From assembly GCA_041741415.1 (NCBI GenBank), contig JBGSKC010000032.1, forward strand, positions 1 through 64,000: 64,000 nt of DNA. The letters are read 5' to 3'. Every line of letters begins with the position of its first letter. Within the stretch, counting starts at the first letter, position 1. Position numbers and translations under genes: made by a program. Positions 25,412-34,663 of the stretch are shown piece after piece. Origin of the DNA: JANQTF01 sp041741415. Lineage in GTDB: Bacteria > Bacteroidota > Bacteroidia > J057. The notes under the pieces were generated by a model that saw nothing but the letters and a program-made list of their open reading frames with translations, was not told the origin of the DNA and ran no database searches.

Positions 25412-28225
25412 ATGATTGATACTACGGAAGGATTCATCGACATCCTGGGTGCCCGGGAACACAATCTCAAAAATATTGACCTCCGGATTCCGCGAAACAA
25501 ACTGGTCGTTCTGACTGGTGTGAGCGGTTCAGGAAAAAGCTCGCTGGCCTTCGACACCATTTATGCCGAAGGCCAGCGGCGCTATCTGGAGAGCTTCTCG
25601 GCTTATGCCCGGCAGTTTCTCGGAGACCTCCGCGCGCCTGATGTGGACAAAATCGACGGCCTGAGCCCTGTTATCGCCATCGAGCAGAAAACCACCTCCA
25701 AAAACCCCCGGTCCACAGTCGGTACTGTTACCGAAATTTACGACCTCTTCAGGTTGCTTTTTGCCAGGGCTGGTGATGCCGTGAGCTATGTATCCGGTAA
25801 AAAAATGGTGAGAATGACCGATGAACAGGTTGTTGACACCATTCTGGAGCAGTTCAACGAGCGAAAACTTCACATCCTGGCGCCATTGGTGCGTTCAAGA
25901 AAAGGCCACTACCGCGAGCTATTCGAAAACCTCGCCCGCCAGGGCTACTCCAAGGTGCGGGTTGACAGCGAAGTGGTCGAGATCTCCAAAGGCATGATGC
26001 TGGATCGCTACAAGATCCACGACATTGAGCTGGTGGTGGACAGAATCAAGGTGGGTCAAGACGGAAAACGCCTCGTTGAAAGCGTTCAAAAAGCGATGAA
26101 AACGGGCGAAGGAACCGTATTGCTCCTCGACAGCGACACCGACCAGACCTACTGGTTCAGCCGCAACCTGATGGATCCTGAATCAGGCATCAGCTACGAC
26201 ATTCCCTCCCCCAACACCTTCTCCTTCAACTCCCCTTACGGTGCCTGCCCCGTTTGTAACGGCCTGGGGCAGGTCTACGAAGTGGACCTGAATGCCCTGG
26301 TGCCCGACCACGAATTGTCGATTTCCAGAGGTGCCATTGCCCCCCTCGGGGAATTCCGCGACATCTGGAACTTCAAGCAGCTCCGCAAGATCGCCGACTC
26401 CCTCGATTTCGCCCTTACCACCCCCTGGAAAGATATTCCCGAAGAAGCAAGACTCTTCATCCTGGAAGGGAAAAAAGAAGGCGCCGCCCGCAGCCTGCGC
26501 ATCAAATTCGATGGCGTCAAAACCTTTGTTGAAGAATCCTATCATCAATCCTCCTCCGAAAAAATCAAAACCTGGGCAGAGGAATTCATGAAAATTTCAA
26601 CCTGCCACTCCTGCGAGGGAAGCCGGTTGAAAAAGGAAAGCCTGTTTTTCCACATCGACAACCACAACATTTTCCAGCTTTCCTCGATGGACATCCGCAG
26701 CCTCGCCCAGTGGGTGGACGGACTGGAAGAACGCCTCAGTGAGCGGCAAGCTTTGATTGCTGCTGAGGTAATCAAGGAATTAAAAAAACGACTCGGCTTT
26801 CTCCTTCAGGTGGGCCTCGACTACCTGGCCCTCGACCGGCCTGCCAAAACCCTCTCCGGCGGCGAAGCCCAGCGGATCCGCCTGGCCACCCAGATTGGTT
26901 CTCAGCTGGTAAATGTTCTCTACATTCTCGACGAACCCAGCATTGGCCTGCACCAGCGCGACAACGAAAAACTCATTGAATCCCTGCAGGAGCTTCGCGA
27001 CCTCGGCAATTCTGTGCTGGTGGTAGAACACGACAAAGACACCATGCTCGCTGCCGACTACCTGATCGACATCGGTCCGGGCGCAGGCGTTCATGGCGGA
27101 AATGTGGTGGCACAGGGCACCCCTGCCGAAGTACTGGCCACGCACTGCGTCACCTCCGATTACCTCTCAGGAAGGCGCACCATTGACCCGGGGCCGCAGC
27201 GGCGCACTCCTGCCGGGCCAGAATTTAAGCTGCTGGGTGCCAGTGGAAACAACCTCACCGGGGTCGACCTCACCCTGCCGCTTGGCGTACTGATCTGCGT
27301 AACCGGTGTATCAGGCTCGGGCAAATCCACCCTGATCAACGAAACCCTCTTTCCCCTGATCAGCCAGCACCTCTACAAGAGCAAGCAAAAACCCATGCCA
27401 CACACAGGCGTGGAAGGCATGGACCTGATCAACAAGGTGGTCCAGATTGACCAGAGCGCCATCGGGCGCTCGCCGCGCTCCAATCCCGCCACCTATACCG
27501 GGTTGTTTACCTATATCAGGCAACTGTTTGCCGACCTGCCCGAAGCAAAGGCGCGCGGCTACCAGGTGGGCCGGTTTTCCTTCAACGTGAAGGGTGGGCG
27601 CTGCGAAGAATGCGAAGGCGGCGGGGTCCAAACCATTGAAATGAATTTTCTCCCCGATGTGTATGTCACCTGCCCCAAATGCCAGGGCCGCCGCTACAAC
27701 CGGGAAACCCTCGAAATCCGCTACAAAGGCAAGTCGATTGCCGATGTGCTGAACATGGAAGTGAGCGTAGCCCTTGAATTTTTCGACGCCATGCCCAGGC
27801 TCAAGCGCTTTCTCAAGACGTTGAATGACGTCGGCCTCGGCTACCTCACCCTCGGCCAGGCGGCCACCACCATTTCAGGCGGAGAGGCCCAGCGCGTGAA
27901 AATCGCCTCGGAGTTATCGAAAAAAGACACCGGCAACACCCTTTACCTGCTTGATGAACCCACAACCGGCTTGCACTTTCAGGACATTGAGCTGCTGCTC
28001 AAGGTGCTCAACCAGTTGGTGGACCGCGGAAACACCGTGCTTGTCATTGAACACAACCTCGATGTGATCAAAATGGCTGACTGGGTAATTGACCTTGGGC
28101 CCGAGGGCGGCAAAAAAGGTGGTCAGATCATCGCACAGGGCACACCTGAGGAAGTAGCACTGGTAGAAGCCTCCCATACAGGTCGCTTTCTGCGGCGGGA
28201 ACTGGAGCTTCTTGGACGGATGTAG
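25412..28225 (+). CDS. uvrA: Excinuclease ABC subunit A
   Basis: DNA-damage recognition ATPase of nucleotide excision repair, acting with UvrB and UvrC. Two ABC ATPase modules: Walker A GVSGSGKSS (about 36-44) and a second GVSGSGKST in the C-half, with signatures LSGGEAQRIRLA and ISGGEAQRVKIA. Zinc-binding Cys pairs are at 'CPVCNG', 'CHSCEG', 'CEECEG' and 'CPKCQG'. Length 937 residues is normal. The frame is open to 25316, but that part overlaps the transglycosylase gene; the ATG at 25412 (MIDTTEGFID) fits the family. Confidence 0.97.
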   Translation: MIDTTEGFIDILGAREHNLKNIDLRIPRNKLVVLTGVSGSGKSSLAFDTIYAEGQRRYLESFSAYARQFLGDLRAPDVDKIDGLSPVIAIEQKTTSKNPRSTVGTVTEIYDLFRLLFARAGDAVSYVSGKKMVRMTDEQVVDTILEQFNERKLHILAPLVRSRKGHYRELFENLARQGYSKVRVDSEVVEISKGMMLDRYKIHDIELVVDRIKVGQDGKRLVESVQKAMKTGEGTVLLLDSDTDQTYWFSRNLMDPESGISYDIPSPNTFSFNSPYGACPVCNGLGQVYEVDLNALVPDHELSISRGAIAPLGEFRDIWNFKQLRKIADSLDFALTTPWKDIPEEARLFILEGKKEGAARSLRIKFDGVKTFVEESYHQSSSEKIKTWAEEFMKISTCHSCEGSRLKKESLFFHIDNHNIFQLSSMDIRSLAQWVDGLEERLSERQALIAAEVIKELKKRLGFLLQVGLDYLALDRPAKTLSGGEAQRIRLATQIGSQLVNVLYILDEPSIGLHQRDNEKLIESLQELRDLGNSVLVVEHDKDTMLAADYLIDIGPGAGVHGGNVVAQGTPAEVLATHCVTSDYLSGRRTIDPGPQRRTPAGPEFKLLGASGNNLTGVDLTLPLGVLICVTGVSGSGKSTLINETLFPLISQHLYKSKQKPMPHTGVEGMDLINKVVQIDQSAIGRSPRSNPATYTGLFTYIRQLFADLPEAKARGYQVGRFSFNVKGGRCEECEGGGVQTIEMNFLPDVYVTCPKCQGRRYNRETLEIRYKGKSIADVLNMEVSVALEFFDAMPRLKRFLKTLNDVGLGYLTLGQAATTISGGEAQRVKIASELSKKDTGNTLYLLDEPTTGLHFQDIELLLKVLNQLVDRGNTVLVIEHNLDVIKMADWVIDLGPEGGKKGGQIIAQGTPEEVALVEASHTGRFLRRELELLGRM

Positions 28226-28279
28226 CCGAAAAAACCAACAGCCTGCAAAGGTCTGTTTGACTCCAACTAACCTCAACCT

Positions 28280-28861
28280 ATGGCAACAGAAGCCCCTTCC
28301 TTCATGCCCAGGGATCTTGCCGACTGGCGCAACTGGCTTGCAGAGAACCATCGTAGCGAAAAAGGCCTGTGGTTAATTTTTGGTAAAAAGGGAACCCCGT
28401 TTGAAAATCTGGAGTTATCGGATGCTGTGGACGAAGCCCTGTGCTTTGGCTGGGTGGACAGTGTGGTGAATGGCCTGGATGAGCAACGCTACAAGCTGTA
28501 TTTTGCACCGCGAAGCCCGAAGAGCAACTGGTCGCGGGTAAACAAGGAAAAGATTGCCAGGCTCGAAGCGGAGGGCAGAATGCAGCCAGCCGGGATGGCC
28601 ATGGTGGCATTAGCCCAACAAACCGGCACCTGGACTGCTTTGGACGAAGTCGAAGACCTGGTGGTGCCAGCCGACCTGCAGGCTGAGCTGGACAAGTATC
28701 CACGTGCAAACGAGTATTGGGAAGCCTTTCCCAGATCGGCGAAAAGAGGGATCCTGGAGTGGCTCCTCAACGCCAAACGCCCGGAAACCCGTGCCAAACG
28801 CGTCGAAGAAACCGCCCGCCTCGCCAATGAAAACAAGCGGGCAAACTCCTGGCCGAGATGA
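28280..28861 (+). CDS. YdeI/OmpD-associated family protein
   Basis: A 193-residue cytoplasmic protein of the YdeI (bacteriocin-protection, YdeI/OmpD-associated) family. Family features: 'WRNWLAENHRSEKGLWLIFGKKG', 'DAVDEALCFGWVDSVVNGLDEQRY' and 'FAPRSPKSNWSRVNKEKIARLEAEGRM', with a C-terminal basic helix 'RPETRAKRVEETARLA'. The biochemical role of the family is not established. It stands 54 bases after uvrA and upstream of the helicase gene in the same direction. Confidence 0.85.
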   Translation: MATEAPSFMPRDLADWRNWLAENHRSEKGLWLIFGKKGTPFENLELSDAVDEALCFGWVDSVVNGLDEQRYKLYFAPRSPKSNWSRVNKEKIARLEAEGRMQPAGMAMVALAQQTGTWTALDEVEDLVVPADLQAELDKYPRANEYWEAFPRSAKRGILEWLLNAKRPETRAKRVEETARLANENKRANSWPR

Positions 28862-28950
28862 GGGTTAAGGGAAAGCAGAGAATGGGGCGTTGAATCAGTT
28901 CAATCACCTTCCTCCCAACAAATTCATTCACCCAACCCTCATCCCTCCTC

Positions 28951-31431
28951 ATGTCCACCCACTCCCCCATTCTGCAGCGAGGCATCGACTGGTACCATGG
29001 CCGCAACTGGGAGCCTTTTCCTTTTCAGGTGGAGATGATGGAGGCCTACCTCGCAGGAGAGTCTGGTGTGCTGAATGCGCCCACGGGCAGCGGAAAGACA
29101 ATGGCCATGTGGATTCCCATCCTGCTCGACTGGCTGCGCCAGAATCCCGGCCGGTCTCCCGGCCAGTCTCCCGGCAGCCCCTCCGGCGGCCTCGTCGCCC
29201 TCTGGATCACGCCCCTCAGGGCCCTGGCCAAAGACATCGTCATTGCCACCAGCGAAGCCTGTACTGACATGGGCCTCTCCTGGCGCGTCGAGGCCCGCAC
29301 AGGGGATTCTTCCTCCAGCCAGCGCGAAAAACAGCGCCGCTCCATGCCGGAAGGGCTCGTCACAACCCCCGAAAGCCTCCACGTGCTGTTTGCCAACAAA
29401 GACCACGCCCGCTTTTTCCGGAACCTGGAGGTAGTTGTTGTGGACGAATGGCACGACCTGCTGGGCACCAAGCGCGGCGTTCAAACGGAGCTTGTGCTGT
29501 CTCACCTCCGAAAGTTGCGGCCCGGCCTTCGTGTATGGGGCATTTCAGCCACCATCGGCAACCTGCCGCAGGCCATGGAGGTGCTGCTGCCGCCTCATGC
29601 AGGCCTGCCGCCCGGCAGGCTCGTGAAAGCGAACATCCGCAAGGAAATTCAGGTGAACACGGTCCTGCCTTCTGTGATCGAAAAATTCCCCTGGTCGGGC
29701 CACCTAGGTGTGAACATGATTGAGCAGGTGCTGCCGATCCTGCGGCGCGGAACCTCCACCCTCGTGTTTACCAACACCCGCTCCCAGTGCGAAATCTGGT
29801 ACCAGGCCCTTCTCGACGCCGAGCCCGACCTGGCCGGGCAAATGGCGATGCACCATGGATCCCTTGCTTCTGAGCTCAGGGGCTGGGTGGAGGAAGCCCT
29901 CCACGCCGGGCAGGTCAAAGTGGTGGTGTGTACCTCCAGCCTCGACCTCGGGGTGGATTTCCGGCCAGTTGACCAGGTCATCCAGGTGGGAGGACCCAAG
30001 GGTGTTGCCCGCTTTTTGCAGCGGGCAGGACGCTCTGGGCACAGGCCTGGCGAGCTCAGCCAGGTGTATTTTGTGCCAACCCACTCCCTGGAGCTCATGG
30101 AAGCCTCTGCCATGCGCCAGGCGGTGGAGCAGGAATTGGTGGAAGAGCGCCCTCCTGTTACCCAGGCCTGGGATGTGCTCATCCAGTACCTGATGACCCT
30201 CGCCACCGGCGACGGCCTGCATCCGGAACAGGCTTGGGAGGAAGTGCGGCAGTGCTTCAGCTACCGCGACATGAGCCGGGAATATTTCGACTGGTGCCTC
30301 GATTTTCTGATCACCGGAGGTGCTTCCCTGTATGCCTACGACGAGTACAAAAAAATCCTGCCCGACGAGGACGGCTTATATCATCCGGCCAGCAAGCGAA
30401 TTGCCCTGCAACACCGTCTGTCGATTGGCACCATCGTGAGCGATGTGAGCATGCAGGTGAAATTCATGAGCGGAGGGAGAATCGGAACTGTGGAGGAGAG
30501 CTTTATCAACCAGATTCAGCCGGGGGAGACCTTCTGGTTTGCGGGCCGGGCCCTGGAGCTTGTGCGCATCCGCAACCTGGATGTGCTTGTGAAATTATCA
30601 AAAAAGAAAACCGGCAAAATCCCCCGCTGGATGGGCGCGCGGATGCCGCTTTCAACCCAGATGGCCCAATTGCTGCGCAGCCAGTTGGACCAGTTTCTGG
30701 CTGGTGAGCTTCGCTCGGTGGAGATGCAAAAGCTGCTTCCCCTGCTGGAGCTTCAGCGGAGCCGCTCGGCGGTTCCCCGCCACGACGAGTGTTTGATTGA
30801 ATCCATTCACAGCAAAGAGGGCCATCACCTTTACATTTATCCCTTCGAAGGTCGGGTGGTGCATGAAATCATGGCTGCGTTGATCGCCTGGCGGATTTCC
30901 CAGATGCTGCCCATCACCTTTTCCCTGGCGATGAACGATTACGGGTTTGAGTTGCTGTCGGACCAGGAAATCCCGTTGCAGGAGGCGCTGGAGGCCGGCT
31001 TATTTTCGAGCGACGACCTGGAGGAAGCTTTGACCCACAGCGTGAACGAAACCGAAATGGCGCGCAGCCGCTTTCGGGAGGTGGCGAGGATCGCAGGACT
31101 GGTGTTTGAGGGCTTTCCGGGCAAACCAGTCAAAAGCCGCCATTTGCAGGCCTCGACTTCGCTGCTGTTTCAGGTCTTTCAGCAGTATGACCCAAATAAC
31201 CTCTTGTTTCAGCAGGCTTACCGGGAAGTGATTGACTATCAGGTGGACGGTGGCCGCCTCCGGCAGGCGATGGATCGTTTGGCCACCAAATCCCTGCTGA
31301 TCACCGAGCCTGAGCTGTTCACCCCTTTCTGCTTCCCCATCATGGTGGACCGCTTGTCGCGGGGGCAGCTCACCTCGGAGTCGTTGCTCGACAGGATCGG
31401 GAAGATGCAGGCGATGCTGGATCAGAGATGA
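28951..31431 (+). CDS. Ligase-associated, Lhr-like DEXH-box helicase
   Basis: An 826-residue superfamily-2 helicase. Motif I PTGSGKT lies near 47-53; motif II is DEWH in 'VVVDEWHDLLGTKRGVQTEL', the hallmark of the ligase-associated Lhr subgroup; motif III is 'GISATIGN'; motif VI is 'QRAGRSGHRPG'. A C-terminal Lhr-type region follows. Homologues usually sit with an ATP-dependent ligase, an MBL-fold exonuclease and the phosphoesterase PdeM in a DNA-repair operon. None of these is in this window. A short insertion of 12-base repeats (about 29149-29184) codes a Pro/Ser/Gly-rich loop between motifs I and Ia. Confidence 0.88.
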   Translation: MSTHSPILQRGIDWYHGRNWEPFPFQVEMMEAYLAGESGVLNAPTGSGKTMAMWIPILLDWLRQNPGRSPGQSPGSPSGGLVALWITPLRALAKDIVIATSEACTDMGLSWRVEARTGDSSSSQREKQRRSMPEGLVTTPESLHVLFANKDHARFFRNLEVVVVDEWHDLLGTKRGVQTELVLSHLRKLRPGLRVWGISATIGNLPQAMEVLLPPHAGLPPGRLVKANIRKEIQVNTVLPSVIEKFPWSGHLGVNMIEQVLPILRRGTSTLVFTNTRSQCEIWYQALLDAEPDLAGQMAMHHGSLASELRGWVEEALHAGQVKVVVCTSSLDLGVDFRPVDQVIQVGGPKGVARFLQRAGRSGHRPGELSQVYFVPTHSLELMEASAMRQAVEQELVEERPPVTQAWDVLIQYLMTLATGDGLHPEQAWEEVRQCFSYRDMSREYFDWCLDFLITGGASLYAYDEYKKILPDEDGLYHPASKRIALQHRLSIGTIVSDVSMQVKFMSGGRIGTVEESFINQIQPGETFWFAGRALELVRIRNLDVLVKLSKKKTGKIPRWMGARMPLSTQMAQLLRSQLDQFLAGELRSVEMQKLLPLLELQRSRSAVPRHDECLIESIHSKEGHHLYIYPFEGRVVHEIMAALIAWRISQMLPITFSLAMNDYGFELLSDQEIPLQEALEAGLFSSDDLEEALTHSVNETEMARSRFREVARIAGLVFEGFPGKPVKSRHLQASTSLLFQVFQQYDPNNLLFQQAYREVIDYQVDGGRLRQAMDRLATKSLLITEPELFTPFCFPIMVDRLSRGQLTSESLLDRIGKMQAMLDQR

Positions 31432-31446
31432 CAGAGATGACAGAGA
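31420..31446 (+). repeat. 9-bp repeat (TGACAGAGA) spanning the helicase stop codon
   Basis: GATCAGAGA followed by two TGACAGAGA units. The helicase stop TGA (31429-31431) is the first three bases of a unit. It belongs to the same family as the arrays at 15174 and, on the opposite strand, 8265. Confidence 0.7.
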
Positions 31447-31492
31447 AGAGTGAAGGAGAGGTGATCGATAAAAGGGAAAAGGATGAAAAGGG

Positions 31493-31528
31493 GAAAAAAA
31501 TGGCCGGGGGTGGGTGGTCCCGGCCATT
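31493..31528 (-). terminator. Intrinsic terminator of the T9SS-cargo gene
   Basis: AATGGCCGGG (31499-31508) pairs with CCCGGCCATT (31519-31528). On the minus strand the stem is followed by a run of T (31493-31500). It lies between convergent genes. Confidence 0.85.
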
Positions 31529-31544
31529 GCTGTGAGCTTGGGGT

Positions 31545-33017
31545 TTATTTTCCTTGTTTCACTATCCTGAAGGCAGATTGATACTGACTGTCAGAGAGTT
31601 CCAAAACATACACACCATCTGGCAGATGCGAAAGAGAAACCGAAAGCTCCGCCTTTCCTGCCTGAGCAAGCGTGGTTTCGGTGATTACCACCTGTCCGTT
31701 CAATGTCCTGACTGTCAGTTGAACCTCCCCTGGGGTGTGTTGCGTCCATTGGACAAAGACCAGATCAGAGGTTGGATTAGGGCTGACGTGAAGAGAGGGG
31801 TGCATGGTAACAGAAGGTTCAATGGCCACCGTGCCATCATTTGTCAGCAGGGCATAAAAAGTTTGCAGCAACAATTCGCCTTCTATCTGCTCGGTGCCGG
31901 TAAGCACATAGCCACCGGTTGACAGAGGCAAAATAAATCTGGCTTCATTCCACTTTCCAATAGGCGATGGGTACAGAGCACTCCACTGGGGTTCTCCGTT
32001 TTCGTCCACCTTAGCCACGTAAGTATGAGTCTCAACAGTTGGATCTTGAAAGCTGACGCTCAGAACAAAAACCACTCCTCCATCAGGCGTCAGGGCACTA
32101 TGCCGATAGCGGTAATCAAGGATAGAAGCAGAGTCGGCAAGGCGGTATGGCTGATTTTTCTCCCAGAGAAGGTTTCCTTCCTGGTCCATTTTCCTGAGGA
32201 ACAGCCTTTGAAGACCTTCGCCGGGGCGATCTTCCCCTACGACAAAAAGAGCTTGATCCGGAGTGAGAAAAATCTCGTGGCCAACAGCTTCTCTGATGCC
32301 AAATTTTCTTGTGGCAATGGTATCTCCATTTGGGAGCAATTTCATCCAGAAACCTGCGTGAACCCTGTCAGTGGGCAGAATAACTCCCTCGTTTTCAGTG
32401 ATATACCCAGTTGCAAAGAGAACAGATTGAGGAGTGCTGATGATATCATAGATGGAGGAGGAAAGGGTGGCATAATTCTTTTCCCATACCACCTGACCCT
32501 CAGGACTAAAACGAATGGCCTTGGCTGCGGAGGTTTCATTAGCAGTTAATTTTCCACTCCCGACGATCACCACATCGCCCTCTGGCAGCAGGGTCATCGC
32601 AGCCGGAGATTCATAGTTGCCCATGACTGGGGAAAGCCCTTCCGACAACACAACGCCAAACTTGGAAAGGCTGTTCACCCCCATCCTGTGCTGGTTTGTA
32701 ACCGGATCAATGAAATCTATCGCGAAGTAGAATCCGCCTCCGGGTCTTTCAATGAAATCGACAATATTAGTTTGAATATTGGCTAGCTGCGGATAGGTTG
32801 TGTTGGTAAAGTCAAGGGAGTCATTGAGCCAATAAAGGACCGGGCCCACAAAACTTCCTTTGCCCCCGGCAATCAGCACCGAATCTGTTTCAATGAAGAT
32901 CGCCGGAGTCTGGGCAGCGAGAGATTCCCAGGCAGAAACAGCCGGGGACTGGATAGATTGAGACCAGGCAGTGCAGTTCAGCACGATAGCCATAACGGTC
33001 AGCAAGATAGATTTCAT
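31545..33017 (-). CDS. Secreted protein with T9SS type-A sorting domain
   Basis: A 490-residue exported protein. Signal peptide at the N-terminus (to about 'CTAWSQ'), then a repetitive beta-rich middle with recurring 'GG.V....' and 'NGDTI' turns suggestive of a beta-propeller. The last ~80 residues are a typical type-A sorting domain: 'VSPNPTSDLVFVQW', 'VRTLNGQVV' and 'LPDGVYVLEL', ending in Lys. The substrate or ligand is unknown. It is transcribed away from the downstream helicase and ends in a clear terminator. Confidence 0.8.
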   Translation of the reverse strand: MKSILLTVMAIVLNCTAWSQSIQSPAVSAWESLAAQTPAIFIETDSVLIAGGKGSFVGPVLYWLNDSLDFTNTTYPQLANIQTNIVDFIERPGGGFYFAIDFIDPVTNQHRMGVNSLSKFGVVLSEGLSPVMGNYESPAAMTLLPEGDVVIVGSGKLTANETSAAKAIRFSPEGQVVWEKNYATLSSSIYDIISTPQSVLFATGYITENEGVILPTDRVHAGFWMKLLPNGDTIATRKFGIREAVGHEIFLTPDQALFVVGEDRPGEGLQRLFLRKMDQEGNLLWEKNQPYRLADSASILDYRYRHSALTPDGGVVFVLSVSFQDPTVETHTYVAKVDENGEPQWSALYPSPIGKWNEARFILPLSTGGYVLTGTEQIEGELLLQTFYALLTNDGTVAIEPSVTMHPSLHVSPNPTSDLVFVQWTQHTPGEVQLTVRTLNGQVVITETTLAQAGKAELSVSLSHLPDGVYVLELSDSQYQSAFRIVKQGK

Positions 33018-33076
33018 GTCGTTGCAGGGTTGTAAAATGAAGGTTCAGTGAATAGCTTCCACAGAAAGCAAGTTTT

Positions 33077-34441
33077 TTATCTGGTCTTGACTTCCGGAGT
33101 AAATTGGAGATCAATGGTGGGGGGAGACCCTTCCTCAACTTCAATATAAATTGATTCTGTTTCATTGCCTCCACAACTGACCTGAGGATATTGCTCCCCA
33201 TCAATTTGATCCGGTAATCCATACACGGATAGAACTAAATTATTGGGGTAGGTGTTGGAGTACATTTTTGCAGTGCTGATCAAAAATGTAGAAGATAAGG
33301 CCAGAGACGAGTTGTTGGTTCCATTGATGCGGCAAATCCTAGTTCCACTGGTGCCAAATAGTGCAAAACTGCTGGGAGAACTAAGCCCAAGTTCTATCAT
33401 CCCTTGATTGTAAGCAGAAGTGTTGGGAATGTATGAATACCCAGTGAAGTTAGCATTGAAGTAGCCTATGCCATCAAATCCATTCGCAGCACCATTCCAA
33501 TCTATTGATGCTGCCAACCTCCCATCAGGCAAAAACTCAAGGCCTGAAACATAATTAAAGGCATTAAGATAAGGCTCAACCGTTGTGATTGATGAGGAAG
33601 GAAGTTGAAAGACCTTTATTCTAAAATATGGGATGGGTTGTTGAAAATCAGCCTCAGCCCATGCCAGCCTTGATCCGTCATGAGAAAGTTCCATTTCTGG
33701 TGCAACGCTGAACGGATCACCAGGCTTGTTATACACAAGTTGACTTTGTTGCACAACACTCGAAATAGGGAATGCTCTTAGCTGTTTCCCGTCATATGCA
33801 TATAGGACCCTGTTACCAGTTACATTGGGCTTAGAGAGCGCAAGTCTGAGTGGAGAGTGAGAAAATTGGAAAAGCAACGTCGGGAAGCTCAGGGTGTTAG
33901 AGATTGTATTGTATTTTTGAACAAATAAAAAGGATGCCGATTGAGAATTTAAATAACTGTCTGTTGTGAAGATAAAATACTCATTAGGATTTGATGGAAC
34001 AGGACAAACAACTTGTTCAAAGTTTTCGGTTAGATTGAATCCAATTCCTGTATATGGGTTTTGTGCTTTTGTACTGTAATCCTTCATTAGAAGGTAGCCA
34101 GATTCTAGCCCATTTTCGTCAAACACCCAGTCGCCAGAAATGTAAAAAATAGGTGTTCCACATTGGGTAAACATTCCATTAGCACCTGTTGCGTGTCTCC
34201 AAAAGTGGTTGGCAGCACTGTGGATATAAGTCATTGGTTGAGAAAATGGCAATGTGCTCTGTTGTAATATCCCACTGTTCTTAAATAGCTTGGGAGGATC
34301 ACTGGAGATTACCCAATAAGGATTTTGAAAGCTCTGGGCAATCCCGATTGTGTTTCCAAAAACACAAAAAAGAAAAATTGATTTAAACAAAGAGGCTAAA
34401 TACTGACAGAAGGGGGGGGGGGATAATTGGATGCTTAGCAT
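33077..34441 (-). CDS. AT-rich secreted beta-propeller-like protein with a C11 tract in the signal region
   Basis: A 454-residue ORF. The N-terminus reads LSIQLSPPPF, then a hydrophobic stretch 'IFLFCVFGNTIGIAQ' that looks like a signal peptide. The body has WD/PD40-like strands ('LSHDGSRLAWAE', 'LEFLPDGRLAASIDW'). No T9SS sorting domain is present at the C-terminus. The gene is clearly more AT-rich than its neighbours, suggesting transfer. The three Pro codons 8-10 lie in a run of eleven C (G on the plus strand, 34412-34422), so slippage would turn the reading frame off before the signal peptide. No later Met offers an easy bypass. Confidence 0.65.
   Translation of the reverse strand: MLSIQLSPPPFCQYLASLFKSIFLFCVFGNTIGIAQSFQNPYWVISSDPPKLFKNSGILQQSTLPFSQPMTYIHSAANHFWRHATGANGMFTQCGTPIFYISGDWVFDENGLESGYLLMKDYSTKAQNPYTGIGFNLTENFEQVVCPVPSNPNEYFIFTTDSYLNSQSASFLFVQKYNTISNTLSFPTLLFQFSHSPLRLALSKPNVTGNRVLYAYDGKQLRAFPISSVVQQSQLVYNKPGDPFSVAPEMELSHDGSRLAWAEADFQQPIPYFRIKVFQLPSSSITTVEPYLNAFNYVSGLEFLPDGRLAASIDWNGAANGFDGIGYFNANFTGYSYIPNTSAYNQGMIELGLSSPSSFALFGTSGTRICRINGTNNSSLALSSTFLISTAKMYSNTYPNNLVLSVYGLPDQIDGEQYPQVSCGGNETESIYIEVEEGSPPTIDLQFTPEVKTR
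34412..34422. repeat. Homopolymer of eleven G (C on the coding strand)
   Basis: An unbroken G11 within the first 10 codons of the minus-strand secreted-protein gene, about 20 bases from its ATG. It is a candidate slippage site, or a sequencing/assembly error hot spot. Confidence 0.9.
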
Positions 34442-34602
34442 AGGTTTCTGTTAATTAGTGGTTCATCACCAAATTAAAAAATATTTTCTAACATCCCATA
34501 ATAATTTCGAGAATATTTTTTTCTAAAAGAATGGTACCAATGTTAATTTCTTGCTTTAGTGCACAAAGTTACTCATACATTGAGATTCACGTGCACCAAA
34601 CC

Positions 34603-34635
34603 AAAAAGACCGCCCCTCGCGAGGCGGTCTTTTTT
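34603..34635 (-). terminator. Intrinsic terminator of the SusC-SusD transcript
   Basis: AAAAAGACCGCC (34603-34614) pairs with GGCGGTCTTTTT (34623-34634). T-rich runs flank both sides, so it can stop transcripts from either direction. It lies 29 bases after the susD-like stop. Confidence 0.9.
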
Positions 34636-34663
34636 ACTTGGAAGTCAAGCAGAATGAGAGCGG

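Noticed and set aside
32890..33222. Minus-strand frame bridging the two secreted-protein genes
   Set aside because: It overlaps both genes in another frame and has no protein-like pattern.
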